Positions 24,770 to 37,120 are shown, counted from the first letter of the stretch. The stretch is DNA of 64,000 bases from Atherinomorus stipes (GCA_023101725.1 JALJCO010010147.1:92371-156370), one strand, 5' to 3'. A program made the numbers and translations. Notes: generated from the letters alone by a model not told the origin.

Positions 24770-26750
24770 AAGTTTGGGATCACTGCCCTGTTGAATTTAA
24801 TGGGAAAGTGATCCCAAACTTTTGAACGGCAGCGTAAATACTGTAAATAAATAAAGTATTGTAATGTCTTTAGAATTGAAATAAGATATAAACAGGATTA
24901 ATGTGATCTGGCTCTGCGTCTGTCTGGTGACAGTTATTCCTGAGATGACTGTAATAGGAACCATCACACACACTCCCCTCCGTGGAGGACGGACTGAGCT
25001 AGCTGGAAATACGTGTGATGCTGCCTCTGACTTGCTGGTTTCATTTGCACTGACACTTACCAAAAATGTTCATCATGTTTGCAGCAACTGTTGCAATCAG
25101 TCTTATCACTGTAGAATGAGCTCTATCACTGCATCTGAATCAGCTGTTTTACAGTTTCTGTCTTGTTGTTTCGGTCACAGACGTGCTGGAGTTGCTGTTC
25201 ACTTGTGCATTTAATGTTGATTTACAAACATCATCATAATTAGTATTTTCACAGTCTTTCACGTCTAATATTGATTATAAATGGACATGATATCTCACCA
25301 TCTGCTTGGCATGTAAAGTCGCTGGTGTGTGTTTGGTGTAAACTCATGGTCATATGTGTCCTTCCTGTTTTTGGCCTCATTATTAATTGTCTTTAATTTA
25401 GTTTTATATAAGTTTAAAATTGTAAACATCACAGATATCTGCAATCCTCTGTGGTACATTTGGTGAAAACTGTGGATGTGTCTGCTGCGTCCTTATCCAG
25501 CACCTCGCTGGTTAGAGCTAATCTGTGCTGGTTTGATTTCTCTGTTTACAGAGTGCTAGCTCGTATCTGCTTAAGTGATTTGAGGAAACTGGGGGATGAG
25601 TTCCAATATATCACAGCCTTTCCTGGTTTAAGGATTAATGACTGTTTATACCTAAAGTTAAGGACGAAATTCAGAGGTTAATGGGATTGTCAGCTCTTCT
25701 CGGCTCTGTTTTTCTGTAATGCGCTTCGTCAGTGACTCAGCTCTACAATGTGATGTAAATCTAAATAACTGTGGAATAACAATGAGAACTCTTGTTTTGG
25801 AGAAACAAACCAAGGTAATCGAAGCAACCTCTGATTTGTTCCAGACTTAATATTGTTATTCATAAGATAAAGATTTGATTTCAAGAAATGCTGACTCACA
25901 GCAACTGAAAGTGTCCCCATTAATTACGGTGGCATGTTGAAATCAAGGTGTGTGTTGTGATTGGGATGGTGGGTTGCATTCTGCTTCCTGTACCGTACAA
26001 GCATGGTGTCAGCAGTTCACTTCCTAGTGAATTAAAAGTGTTTCCAACGCTGGCAATGAGAATTAGAAAACAAATCAGTTGGGAAATCAAAACTGACAAA
26101 TAAAGCAACTGGAAACAGAAAGATCAAACGATAAAGACATGTAGTTTTGATGAAAAAAGGAGTAAAATCTAGATTTTATACAGTTATTTGGTAGTAGGAA
26201 TGCTTTTGCTAATGCCACTGCTCTTAGTCTGTATGTGGATGAGGTGCAAGGTGAGACTGTTTGGAAGATGGAACTGGGTGTTGCAATTTCAAGGAAATGC
26301 TCTACTTATGTTCCATCTTGTGTTATGCATGATGTTGTTTGATCACTTGTCTCGTCACATTAGAGCCTGTTATTTGGTCAAGTTCTGCTGTAAAACACCT
26401 TAAAAAATACTTCAAACTGCACAGAAAAGAGGAGCCAGATTTGTCCTCCAGTGTTCTTTCCACACCATTGTGACTGAAATAGCATAAGCAATTGTCATGG
26501 TTAACGCTGGACAATAACTTAAAATATTGTCTTTTGATGTTTATCCATAATGTCATATACTGTCTAATGGTACACCACATTTTTTTTAATGAACAGATGG
26601 AATTTTTAGGGTTTCGACATGGACGTAAAGGTCACTTGGTCGTGCCTAAATCACAAAACTTTTATAAGAACTGTTCATTACAGAACGTCTTTGGCTGGAA
26701 TACACTCCCACCTAATGTTAGAAGCACCAGTAGCAAATATCTTCAAAACG
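24770..26750. other. Stretch without recognised gene
   Basis: Several short frames without recognisable domains. No repeat boundary was defined. Confidence 0.45.
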
Positions 26751-26765
26751 TTACTGAGACACAAT

Positions 26766-27612
26766 TTAAAGGGATAGTACACCCACAGAATGATGCGCCT
26801 TCATTTTCTACTCACCCTCGTGCTGAGCAAGACTCTGGGGTTTTCGTTATCCACTGATTTTCATATAATGGAGTTCACCGGAGCTCAAAACAAAAGGTCC
26901 ATAAAAGTCCACAAAAACTTGTCAATATTCCTCCATACTGCTCGTCCAATGTAATCCAAGTGTCCTGAGTGGGTAGCGTCCAGAATTTACTGGAAACCAC
27001 ATCATTTAGTTGATTTTCATAGCTTAAAAAGTAGAACACCATACTTCCCCGAGTCCATTCAAGTTCACAACACTACGGAAGCTGCGGCGGACTCTGCCAA
27101 TAATGCCGGCATAGAAGAAGAAATGCACTGTTTACATTGTGCTAAGAGTAAACGAGCTGCAGACAAACACAAAAGGGGTTGGCTATTGATTTAAAACAAA
27201 GAAAGAAAGAAAGAGAGCGCTCTCATTTGGTTTGATCTGCCTCCGTAGTGTCGTGAACTTGCATGGACGTGCATCGGGGAAGTGCGATGTTCTACTATTA
27301 AGGCTGCAAAAAGATTCCAAATGATGTTGTTTTCCAGTAAATTCTTGACGCTACCCACTCAGGACACTTGGATTACGTTGGATGAGCAGAATGGAGGAAT
27401 ATCGACAAGTTTTTGTGGACTTTTATGGACATTTTTATTTCAAGCGCCGGTGACCTCAATTGTATAAAAGTTAGCGGATAACAACCCCCCCCCCCCCCCC
27501 CCCGGATCTCCAGCTGCATTTGAGATATTAAAAAGTGCTCCAGAGTCTTGCTCAGCATGAGGGTGAGTAGAAAATGAAGGACGATCATTCTGTTGGTGTA
27601 CTACTCCTTTAT
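26766..27612. mobile_element. Foldback TTAA-type element (GGAATAGTACACC family)
   Basis: The left TTAA-AGGGATAGTACACC and right GGTGTACTACTCCTTTA ends are followed inward by long inverted arms of about 300 bases. The left arm carries TAATCCAAGTGTCCTGAGTG; the right arm carries CACTCAGGACACTTGGATTA. The right TTAA has changed to TTTA. The middle contains an AAAGAAAG tract. No coding function. Confidence 0.7.
27480..27505. repeat. Poly-C run
   Basis: About 18 C residues inside the right arm of the foldback. The corresponding left arm lacks it. Confidence 0.85.
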
Positions 27613-27879
27613 TAGTTCCATATAAATTTGAAGTTGCGGAACTATTGATTTATTACTAATTATACCATGGTCAGGGAGAATTATTATGCATTATTTTTGT
27701 ATATATGCACACCAAGGTAGATCACTGTTATATCATTCCGCCATGGAATGTCATCACCATAGCAACGTTCAAACTAGCTGCCAGCATAAAATAGTTCCTA
27801 TACTGAAACATGTTTAGTGAGTTTAATAAAGTGAATAAACATTTGTCATTAAATGTTTGATCTGGGGCCATGGTATAAG

Positions 27880-28005
27880 CGGATTAAATAACTCAGATCC
27901 GTGCATTATAATGCACGTCATATAATGCACTTCACTCTGCTGCGTGTCGTGGTGTTCTAGACTCCGCGTCGTGCATTAAAACTGTATAATGCACGGCTCC
28001 TCGTT
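27880..28005. repeat. Cluster of TAATGCAC motifs in both orientations
   Basis: The palindrome GTGCATTATAATGCAC and further ATAATGCAC copies occur within about 110 bases. This is probably the end of a non-autonomous element; its full limits were not found. Confidence 0.45.
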
Positions 28006-28242
28006 GTTTAAATCTGACTTCATGCACATGTATTTTTATTCTCATGTGATTCTTTTCAATTCAACTAAATCAGTTTGCTTATTTTACATGTGAAGTGATT
28101 ATCAGCTATTGTTTTTTGTCATTCGTTGATGCTTTATATATTGTTATATAGTTTAATTTAAACTTTTGTATGTTTTTGTTGTTGCATTACTTTGAGGACC
28201 CGAGGAAGACTAACGACCGCTTTGTAGAAGCTAATGGGGATC

Positions 28243-28632
28243 GCTTGACTTTTTTTTTTAAAGACAAATGGTTTAGCTTGTTCCTTGACAGTCGGCTGTC
28301 ACTTCAGCCTTCATCAGAAGGGTCGGACTTCCTGGTGTGACGTGTCTATGTAGACAGCTGACCGGGAATTCCGACGTGACGTGTCAGGAGAACAGCTGAC
28401 CGGGCACGGCAACTTACAATGAAGTGCTCCTGTTCTCCTGACACGTCACGTCGGAATTCCCGGTCAGCTGTCTACATAGACACGTCACACCAGGAAGTCC
28501 GACCACTTCTGATGAAGGCTGAAGTGACAGCCGAAACTGTCAAGGTAAGAACAAGCTGAAACCATTTGTCTTTAAAAAGAAAAAAAAGTCAAGAAGTATC
28601 ACACAGAAGACGAGATGAATATTCTGGAGGAG
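28243..28632. mobile_element. Foldback element with Penelope-like design (arms, tail, target duplication)
   Basis: Arms at 28244-28395 and 28430-28593 are inverted copies separated by a 34-base loop. The direct repeat TAATGGGGATC lies at 28232-28242 and 28633-28643, so the insertion also includes a 39-base tail (28594-28632) outside the right arm. The right arm carries CTGATGA, a GGCT/AGCC stem and GAAAC at 28509-28537, resembling a hammerhead core. In the left arm the same spot lacks two A residues. The layout equals that of the larger element at 53.9-55.9 kb, but it has no coding sequence. Confidence 0.6.
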
Positions 28633-28649
28633 TAATGGGGATCCTCGTA

Positions 28650-31390
28650 AAGAATAAAGAATAGAGTGCAAATTGCATTAATCTTTTATAGTGCCCTCCA
28701 ACACCAAAACCACCTGCTCACACCGCTGATAAAAATGCTAAATTAGCTGCCTCTAAAATCTTCTCCGTTGTCAACGAAGGCATAATTCACGGTGCACAAT
28801 AAATGTGAAATAACAGTTTTAATGAATGCGTGATGAGCAGGCTGTGGAGATAGTTTCCTCCTGTGGACAACTTCACTTTGAGAATTAGAGCAGATGAAGT
28901 GAAGTCCCCGTCATTTATGCAAAGAGAAACTTTTCCCGCATCCATGCAGCCTTTCTTCCTCGCTCGGAGCTGTGGAGTCGTCACACACCTCTGTAATCAG
29001 GTGAGGCGGAGCGTCATTGATGTCATCATTATTTGGCTCATATGTTCTTTTACTGCAGAAAGAAAAACTTCAAGGTTGCTTTGCAAACATTCTCCGTGGC
29101 TCGTTAATGGGACTCGCTCTTTATTCTGAATTCTCATTAGTTGAAGCAAATTCAGCAAAGGATGAAATGGTTTTTCTTTTAAAAAAACTCCTTTAAATTA
29201 GCTGGATTTTGGCCATTGCACCATCTTGATGGATTTTTCATTTTTGCATAATTATAACGAAGCCACCTGCAGATTTAACCACTTCTTTTAAAACAAGATT
29301 GCTGGTTGACCCGTGAGCCGGTAGCTGCTCACTCAGAAATATTCATCCAAATAAAACGCTGATATTTGAAGGAGCCGGGTGGTAATATGTAGACAAGCTC
29401 TTCCTCGCACGCCTCCCGCTCCTGGAGGAGGTCGTCTGCCATGCTTAAGTCATGTTGCCTCTGCAGCTGCTCCCTAATTGACGTGTGCATCGCTGTAATG
29501 TGGCGAGAGCAGCCTATTTATTTGTGTGTGGGTAGAAGCCACAAGGTAGCTTCCTCTTGTCTCGCCTTTCTGCCAGTTTCTGCTGCAGCGGGATCAATTA
29601 ATGTCTGCATGAGTGTGTGTGTGTGTGTGTGATTGAAAGTGTGTGGGAGGGTCAACTCACGTGTGCCTGGATCTAACAAGTACGTTGAAGAGTGTGTGCA
29701 TGTGTGTGTGATATAAACCCCTCCTGTTGAACCACTGCCCTGCAGCACCTCCTCTAATATGCTGAGCACACAAGAGAGCTCCCTTTTGCTCTTCTTCCCT
29801 CTTGTTTCTCATTTTTCTGTTTATCTGAAGGAGGCATACACATTTTTTCTTGTATTTCTTTTCTCACCTCCCTGGGAAGTCCATCTTCTGTTGGCACATG
29901 GAAGCATGCGTCCTTCTGTGTATACTAAATCATCAAACGGCACATCCACACCGTCTGATTTGCTTTCTCCTCCAAATCTCCTTTTTTTGTGCCACTTTTG
30001 TTTCTTCTTCACTCCTGATTGCAACCACCATCCTCTATTTTCCCTCTCCACCTCAACACCAGCTGGTTCTCATCACAATTTCACAATTTTCTCCCAGTCT
30101 TGCCCACCCCCATTCTTCCCATGACATTACTTTTTTTTTTTCCAGAGTCGTGAATATATAAGCCTGCTTTATTCACCTTTTCTTCATTTATTCCTCCAGC
30201 ATCACGTCCTAGGGACACCCATTTCTCTCCCTCTCTCTCTCTTGGTTTGGCTCATGCTATCAATGTGAGTGATTGTGCAATCCTGCGGCGTGTAAAAGAC
30301 ATGAGGAGACTGTCAAACAGATCAATAGACAGCGTCTGAATATGTCTTCTAACCCCTTTCCACACCCCATTGCTCAAACACGCACGTGCATGTTGAAAAG
30401 CATCCCACCGGTCACAGATGCAGATGAGGAAAAGCTCTGAAGCAGCTTTGAGGCAAATGCAGAAGCCTGCAGAAGCACGTCGGCACGAACACAAACACAC
30501 AAAGCACAATATTGAATTTATATCAAGACGCACTGAAGGTCGGGGTGTGAGTCTGCAGACAGAAGCCGTGATAATTGTGTTTCCCTGTGATCGAGTTTCA
30601 GTTTTAACAGCGAAAGTTAGTGGATCTAATTAAAGACCGTCAGGTTAAGAGTTCAAGATTAGAAGCTGCTCCTTCTGCACGGACACACACATCCACACAC
30701 ACTTCCAATATAATATACTACAAGTGTCTGATCGCTTATCTGCACCCCACAGTGGTCGTCACTGCAAAAAGTGGAGCTTGCATCGTGTGCCACAGAGTTG
30801 GTCAGATCATCTATCAGCTTGAAGCTGCTCCCATTACCGAGGGCCAGAGTGCAGCAACAAATCAGTTAAATTAGACCTCTGTAATCCGCAAGAGCTTCCC
30901 AATAATGCTTTATATATTTATCTGACAGTCTTGTATGCTGTGGTTTACTAGACGTTTCCACAGCTGACAGTAGCAAAATAAACAAGCAGGGGGAGATATG
31001 CAAAGGTCAGAGCCACAGTGGTCTCAGTATTACAAACATGACAGATGCACGCTGGCCAAAGTTTGGAGAGGAAACAGGAGGTTCTTCTGCAGCAACACTG
31101 AATATGTGCTGTAGATAATGTTGCTCATGTCGAGGTGTTCCTGCTTGACTCCATGTAATAAAACAGCAGGACGAGCCAAAGTTTCAGGGGGCAACGGGTA
31201 TCTGAGGCATCATGAAATAAGAGTTGCGTGGATTTCCTCCTGAAACCCGGCGAACGATCAAATCCTGAAGACGTCACACGCACAAAAGTTTTCAGATGTA
31301 TTAATCTGTGCACACGCATGGATCCAAGTACTTTTCCTTTCTACATCCCAATCAACGTGGGATCGAGCCAGCTGTTGGAGAACCTGACAC
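28650..31390. other. Stretch without recognised gene
   Basis: Contains TG runs (29611-29632), pyrimidine-rich tracts (29940-30240) and a poly-T run (about 30131-30141). No coding exon was recognised. Confidence 0.45.
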
Positions 31391-31399
31391 CTCCCTGTC

Positions 31400-31745
31400 C
31401 ACACCCCCAACATAAATACGCAAATTATATTTAAATGAGGTCTGCAGCGGGGATTCTCCTCTCTGCACGATCAGAAAGACAAAATATGAGCGTGACAGGG
31501 AACAAAAATTTAAAAAATTCACTAAGAATGAACTTGAGGCAGCTTGTTTCAGTAGAAATGTGCTCTTTGGCATCGTCGGCATCACACCCCAACAGAAAAG
31601 TGAATGGGAGAGTATGCAGCCATGAAGTTGACGTGAAGCACGGCACGTTTCCACGCTCTTTTCATTCTTTATACATCTCAACTTTACCGTGAAAGTGATC
31701 GTACGTCACCTTTTTGTGTGTACGAACCCTTTGTACATGAGGCCC
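31400..31745. mobile_element. Probable Harbinger-type non-autonomous element
   Basis: The right end reads TTTGTACATGAGGCCCC, the inverse of the GGGGCCTCATGTACAAA start typical of fish Harbinger-like elements. The left boundary is not certain. Confidence 0.4.
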
Positions 31746-32410
31746 CTGGTCTTTCCTGGTCTTCTACTGTAATTTTGAGGACCTTAACTCTCACAAACAC
31801 ATACACACATCTGGCATGTACACTAATGACAATTTACACATATATCTGATTAAATGTGCCACACGCACATGCAAAACCCCCTACAGCCATTTGAATCAGT
31901 GGTAACAGTACTGTGTGAGGTTGCTGTATACGTATGTGTGCGTGAGTTGCACCGGATACAGTGAGAGCTTGCAGTGTGTGTATGTGAGAGGTAATTTTGT
32001 CATGGAGGAGGCGGGGTTGCTACCCCAGAGTCCAGAGAACACGTGCATGAATATTACGGGGGCATTCACACCAGGCTTTTTCATATGAATCCTCGTCCGC
32101 TCATTCAGAAAGAGTTTGTTTGTCCCGGTATCTCAGGGACTAATACGGGTCACATAGATTTCATCTATTCTCGTGTGATAAAAAGCGTCTTCTGATTTAA
32201 AATGAGCGTACTGAAGGATATTTTCCTGCCATCCAAGGTTATTATAGTTAAAGGTAGAGTCTGAAGCCCCTCCAGCGTTTCTGTTTGCAAACGATAGTAT
32301 TCAAACTTAGCGCTCCTCCCTCTCAGGCTAATGGCCGCCTCGCTCTAGCTAGCCTATTCAGCTTCAAGCTTCTCCTTCAGAGCTCAGAAGGAGCTACAAG
32401 CCAAACTATC

Positions 32411-33425
32411 AGTGCGTTTACATGCAGCCAATAACTCTTTCATAACCGGAATTTAGCAATAACCCGGTTGCCCACAGCCATGTAAACACTGGCAAAAACC
32501 CGAATATGCTCATTTTCGGGTTTTTAAAAACCCGAATATTACCCCTGGGTTACTCCTTTTCTAACCGGAATATTTGGTCATGTAAGTGCGTATTGGAATA
32601 TCTCCATTGAAAGGAATATTTAATTGTGTTCTGCGTATGCTCTATCTGCAAGCATTTTTGGCGTTTTGATTAAATTACAGGGAGTATTTTGTACCAGCGA
32701 TCAGACAGTGCTCTGCACAGCTTGCTAGTTTATACATCACCATGGCAACACGCATCCCGAGAGGAGCTGGTGTGCAAACAGTTATTTCGCGGGGCTCCAT
32801 CACTCATCTGGAAAAGTTTGGTGAAGATGTGATAGAGGAAAGTTCACTGACTCCAGCCGGAGTCTGTTAACTTCATCATTACAACCGTTCCCACCAGTCC
32901 TGGCTGAGACCTTCATCATCATCATTACAACCGTTCCCACCAGTCCTGGCTAAGACCTTCATCATCATCATTACAACCGTTCCCACCAGCCCTGACTGAG
33001 ACCTTCATCTGTCCGGGGGACTCTGCTGGAAACGGGAAGCGAGGATGTGCTCCGAGCTGCATTCAGGACACGTTGCTCTCCTTCTGATCCGTCAAGTAAT
33101 GCTGGTGGGTCAGTACCAGCACTCCGGACTGCAGTCAAGCCTGCCGCCTCTCGCGGATCCGCGGTCAAGCCAGTCGGCGTTATTTCGGTTGTAACTCTGA
33201 AACTTGGCTGGCTTTACCGCAGTGGCTCCGGATGGTTCATTATCCACCATCATCATGACGTTTTCCGTGCATCACGGTTTGGGTCGGGATATTCCAATTG
33301 ATTTCAGTAATCATGTATACAGGAGTAACTCTGTCTGCTCACGCATGTAAACGGGTTATTCCTGATCTTTCAGAAACCGGAATATTGACCTTAACCCGAA
33401 TTTTGATGGCATGTAAACGTGGTCT
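32411..33425. mobile_element. Nested TIR element (GTGCGTTTACATGC family)
   Basis: The left end AGTGCGTTTACATGCAGCC and the right end GGCATGTAAACGTGGTCT are imperfect inverted repeats. CTAT-like sequence flanks both sides, consistent with a short target duplication. It carries a three-copy 40/46/46-bp tandem repeat (32871-33002, next unit start at 33003) based on ACAACCGTTCCCACCAG. A related element lies at 47251-47877. Confidence 0.6.
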
Positions 33426-33484
33426 ATGATTAACCCTGGTTTTCCAAAGTGCATTATCTGAAGCTCTTACCTTTTCTTCAGTAT

Positions 33485-33510
33485 TTTCTTTCTTTCTTTC
33501 TTTCTTTCTT
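33485..33510. repeat. TTTC microsatellite
   Basis: About six TTTC units. Confidence 0.9.
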
Positions 33511-33809
33511 TTTCCTTCGAGAGTTGGAGTGACTGGCGTCTGCTCCAGTCATGATCTTATTCCCACACAGCGTCATGCTCTTAGCTCTGTCATTGGCTGC
33601 TGATATAAACAGAAATCTCCACCCAGAAATGTCCCTAACACACCAAAACCATGCAAAAGAGTGAATTACAGGCAGGGGGGGAGAGAGTAGCATTCAAACG
33701 CACCACGGCACTGGAGTAGAGGCCCAAAGGCGGGTTTGAGACGGATTTCACTTGCTCAAGTCAAACGTTTATTTTTTACGGGGGGAACTTCGGACTCTAC
33801 CTTTAACGA

Positions 33810-34856
33810 AGACAAACGAAAAATGAAAGCTAAACTTAAAAAAACATTTTTATCTGAAATTGAAAAAGTTACAGTTTTTAAAAAAACGATAACTAACTGA
33901 AACTGTATTGTGTCTTTACAAAATTAACTAAAATTATTGCAAAAACATCCTTAGTTTTAGTTAGGGATGCACTGAAAATTAGGCCGCCGAAAGTTTTCGG
34001 CCAAAAATGACTCAAAAGTGCATTTTTGTTTTTTAAGGTCGAAAGACATAAATCACCGAAACAATACGGCCGAAACTTGTGATGATGCAGCAAACAGCGC
34101 TTCCAGTGCGCGACTTATGCACTTTGTGTTTTTATGTAAGAACCTTTTAATTTCAGTCTTTCAGCAGCCAGTCAGTTAGAAGCCTGGATATTAGTACTTG
34201 TTGTTGTAGTAGTAGAGAAAAATTTAAAAGGCATTATGTAATGTACATGAGTAGCGTCAAACTAAATATTTCATTGTGAATTTTAATTCACATTGTGCAT
34301 TTCTGTAATATCAGTGGTAAATAAATGTTTTTATACTTTTGTAATTGATTTATCGTAATGCCTTGCATGCTTTTAGTGAGGTTCGTACACATCATAGCCA
34401 AAAATACTATGGTTCTAATAACTGGCATAATAATTTCTTTCTGTGTTTCGGTTTTCGGTCTTGGATTGCTCATTTTTCATTTTTGGTTTCGGTCAAGAAT
34501 TTTTATTTCAGTGCATTCCTAGTTTTTGTCTTTGTAGATTTGTTTAATACATCAGCCTTTTAGGTTGACATGAAATCTATTCCTATTTAATCTATTTACT
34601 TTGCTCTACTGGTTTTACTCCAAGTGACTTTCTGATGATTTTGAAGGTCAGACCAGACAAATACCCAAAATTTACAAAAAAAAAAAACGCACCCCAAAAC
34701 TAAAACTAACACTGAAACTAATAAAAACTACACGAAAACTACAGTAAGCATTTTCCCCCCCAAAAAAAGAGCTAATAAAAACTCGCAAACCTGCTCTAAC
34801 TAAAACCAACTGAATTGAAAAACAAAAAGTCAAAACTAAATAAAAACTGAAACTTG
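33810..34856. repeat. AACTAAAACT-type host repeat, interrupted
   Basis: Degenerate AAACTAAAAC and AAAACTGAAAC blocks at 33810-33961 and 34690-34855, with ACCAAGGTTATTATAG-like sequence upstream at 32234-32247, form an interspersed repeat split by a TTAA element and a hAT-type element. A second copy lies at 38865-38951 plus 39588-39660. Confidence 0.55.
33962..34521. mobile_element. hAT-type MITE (TAGGGATGCACTGAAA family)
   Basis: The termini TAGGGATGCACTGAAA and TTTCAGTGCATTCCTA are inverted repeats. The flanking octamers GTTTTAGT (33954-33961) and GTTTTTGT (34522-34529) match at seven of eight bases, as expected for a hAT target duplication. Subterminal blocks read TTTTCGGCC and GGTTTCGGTC. 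Confidence 0.75.
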
Positions 34857-34857
34857 G

Positions 34858-35115
34858 GGAGTGGGTAGCATAGTGGTTAATGTCGTGGCTTTGGCGCGCC
34901 AGACCCGGGTTCGAGTCCCCGACACGGCACTCACGTGAAACACTGTGGACCCTTGAGCAAGGTCCCCAACCCCCACCAACGGCTTCCCTGACATTGAAAA
35001 TAGCAGCCCACTGCTCTCAGGTTCAACCTGAGATGGTTAAATGCACTGACCGAATTTCCTAATTGGCTCTCTGATTGGGATTAACAAAGTATACCAAAAA
35101 AAAAATAAATAAATA
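34858..35115 (+). mobile_element. tRNA-derived SINE, near full length
   Basis: A Pol III A box (TAGCATAGTGG, 34866-34876) and B box (GGTTCGAGTCC, 34908-34918) sit 31 bases apart in a tRNA-like head. The body contains CCTTGAGCAAGGTCCCCAAC and CCCACTGCTCTCAGG. The 3' end reads GGGATTAACAAAGTATA plus an A-rich tail, like L2/CR1-mobilised fish SINEs. Confidence 0.85.
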
Positions 35116-35119
35116 ATGA

Positions 35120-36560
35120 AAAATGCTAACATAGCCTTACTGCCAACAGGGCGGGGCACGGATGTCCGGTATCAGGTGCTGTCATGAGCGAGTATTTGAC
35201 GAGTACAAGTACAGCAAAGTAAGCCAATATCGGAGCAAGTACCGATACTGGCGTTGGTATCAGGGCGTAGTAAAATGTGTAACGTAACGTCCAGCAGGTG
35301 GCAGTAATGCAGCAGAGTTGGTCTTCCAACAGCAGTATGCCATCTAAAGAAGAAGGAAGATGGCTGTGAAGTGTGAAGTACAACAGAGAGTACTGAGATA
35401 GTACTTGACCATTGTCGGCTGCAGGCTCCTCTGAATCAATGTGATGATTCACATTACACACACATTTTACTGATATGGAATCCAGTCCACACGTGAGAGA
35501 TGAATTTATGTGAGTGTGCAGGAGATTAGCTGTTTATGCACGATTTCAGAGGTGTGTGAGAGCTGAAGAAGCTGTCCTGCACAGCAGCATACTTCATTTA
35601 GGAAATTAACTGAAACAAATTAAACATGACCTGCTTAATCATAAACTGAGTGGGAGAAGACAAACAAAGGCAGTATTTGGTTTATAAAGTACATTCCAGT
35701 AAAGCGTTTTAAGTGTTTTTGCTTCAGGCTGATCTGCAACCCTGAACTGAACAAAGCCGATAGAGACTAAAGATGGATGAATGGACGGTTTTGCCAAAGC
35801 TGGGATTTTTGCTTTATAATAATCGGGAAATATATATATAAATATATAAATACATTTTACTCAGAAGCACCTTTAAGGTCATTCAGGGACACAATAAAAC
35901 TGAAAACAAGCACACGCTCAAACATTTCCACTTCTGCATAAAGGACACGGTTCCAGATGTCATACGATTGCTGGGATGCATTTCTGAAAACCACGGTCAT
36001 GCTGCCATCTTCTATTCAGAGAGAAAGGCTCTCTCCACATAACCTTTCCAAACAAGCTTTTAGTGCTGCTATTAACTTTAACATTTACATTTTTACTGAG
36101 CTATGTGACCCTGAACTGAACTAAGCAGGTACAGAAAATGGATGAATAGATTCAAGCCGAGGCGCGTAGACTCAGACATATTTTCTATTTCTGATTTCTT
36201 TGAAATTTCTCTGAACATCAACACGTCTGATCTGTGCCTGAAATAATGATGGACTCCAAATTATTGTGAGCATGGCCTTGTAAGCCTTCCAGATTAATGG
36301 TCAGGAACAATTACTGCCGGCAGATCGTTGCTGATGTCTAGTTTTTTTTTTGCTAGTTTGTTTATTTGTTGTTGTTTCTTTTCTTTCTTTCTTTCTTTTT
36401 TAGCAGACTTGTTTTATTTTATTTTATTTTTGGGGGGGAATGCTTTAATGCTTTGGAACATGTTTTGATTTAGTTTTCTTCGTTTCAGTGTCAGTTTATT
36501 TTATTTAATTTTTTTTGTAAATTATAGGTATTTGTCTGGTGTGACATTTAAAATCATCAG
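35120..36560. other. Stretch without recognised gene
   Basis: The left part (35180-35270) has GTACCGATACTGG-type sequence reminiscent of a hAT-type MITE end. There is a TTTC run near 36376-36400. No coding exon was recognised. Confidence 0.4.
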
Positions 36561-36570
36561 AAAGTAATAA

Positions 36571-37120
36571 ACAGTAATCCTCAAAAATATTCATACCTTC
36601 CAATCAAAGAAAAGGCTTAATTCACAATAGTAATTCAAACAACTAGAAACTAATAATAAATAAAATTTACAAAATTATAATTTATTGAAGTAATATATTG
36701 CTTTTGAATTGTGGTTGGAAATAATGATAATAATAATAATAATAATAATAAACCAGACACAGTTGTCCCAGACGTATTAGAGCACCTTTCCCATAAACAG
36801 TGGACCAACGCACCTGTCAATAGGTGTAGAAATCTTATTGAACATAGCTTCACACAGCTTACAGAAAACATCTGATTGCAGTGATTGGCTCCAAGTGTTG
36901 CACAACAAAATTTTAGCTTTGGAGCCCCATCATGCTTGTTTACTTATTTTTTGTGTATTTGTTTTTAATATTTCTTTTGAATCACAATTAAAAATCAATG
37001 TCATGATTTTCATAAAATTTTTATTTACTATTACTTTAGGCAATTTCAGCTTATTTCACTGACAGCTGATTTTTTTTCCTTCCTTAATTAAAGGGTATGA
37101 ATGATTTTGAAGATGATGTG
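36571..37120 (+). mobile_element. Tc1/mariner-type MITE, copy E
   Basis: The left end ACAGTAATCCTCAAAAATAT and the right end GGGTATGAATGATTTTGAAG correspond to the termini of copy C. The body aligns in order and contains an AAT microsatellite near 36727-36751. Confidence 0.7.

Larger units (their letters stand above)
32248..33806. mobile_element. TTAA-flanked transposon (AAGGTAGAGTC family) containing another element
   Basis: It starts TTAA-AGGTAGAGTC and ends GACTCTACCT-TTAA. Its own sequence is 32248-32410 plus about 33422-33806; the middle is a nested element. A related copy at 59065-60199 provides the uninterrupted version. It contains a TTTC microsatellite at 33485-33510. Confidence 0.65.

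Noticed and set aside
34866..34940. tRNA gene
   Set aside because: A and B boxes are present, but the sequence continues into a SINE body with a LINE-like tail, and the tail recurs at 62187. It is a SINE head.
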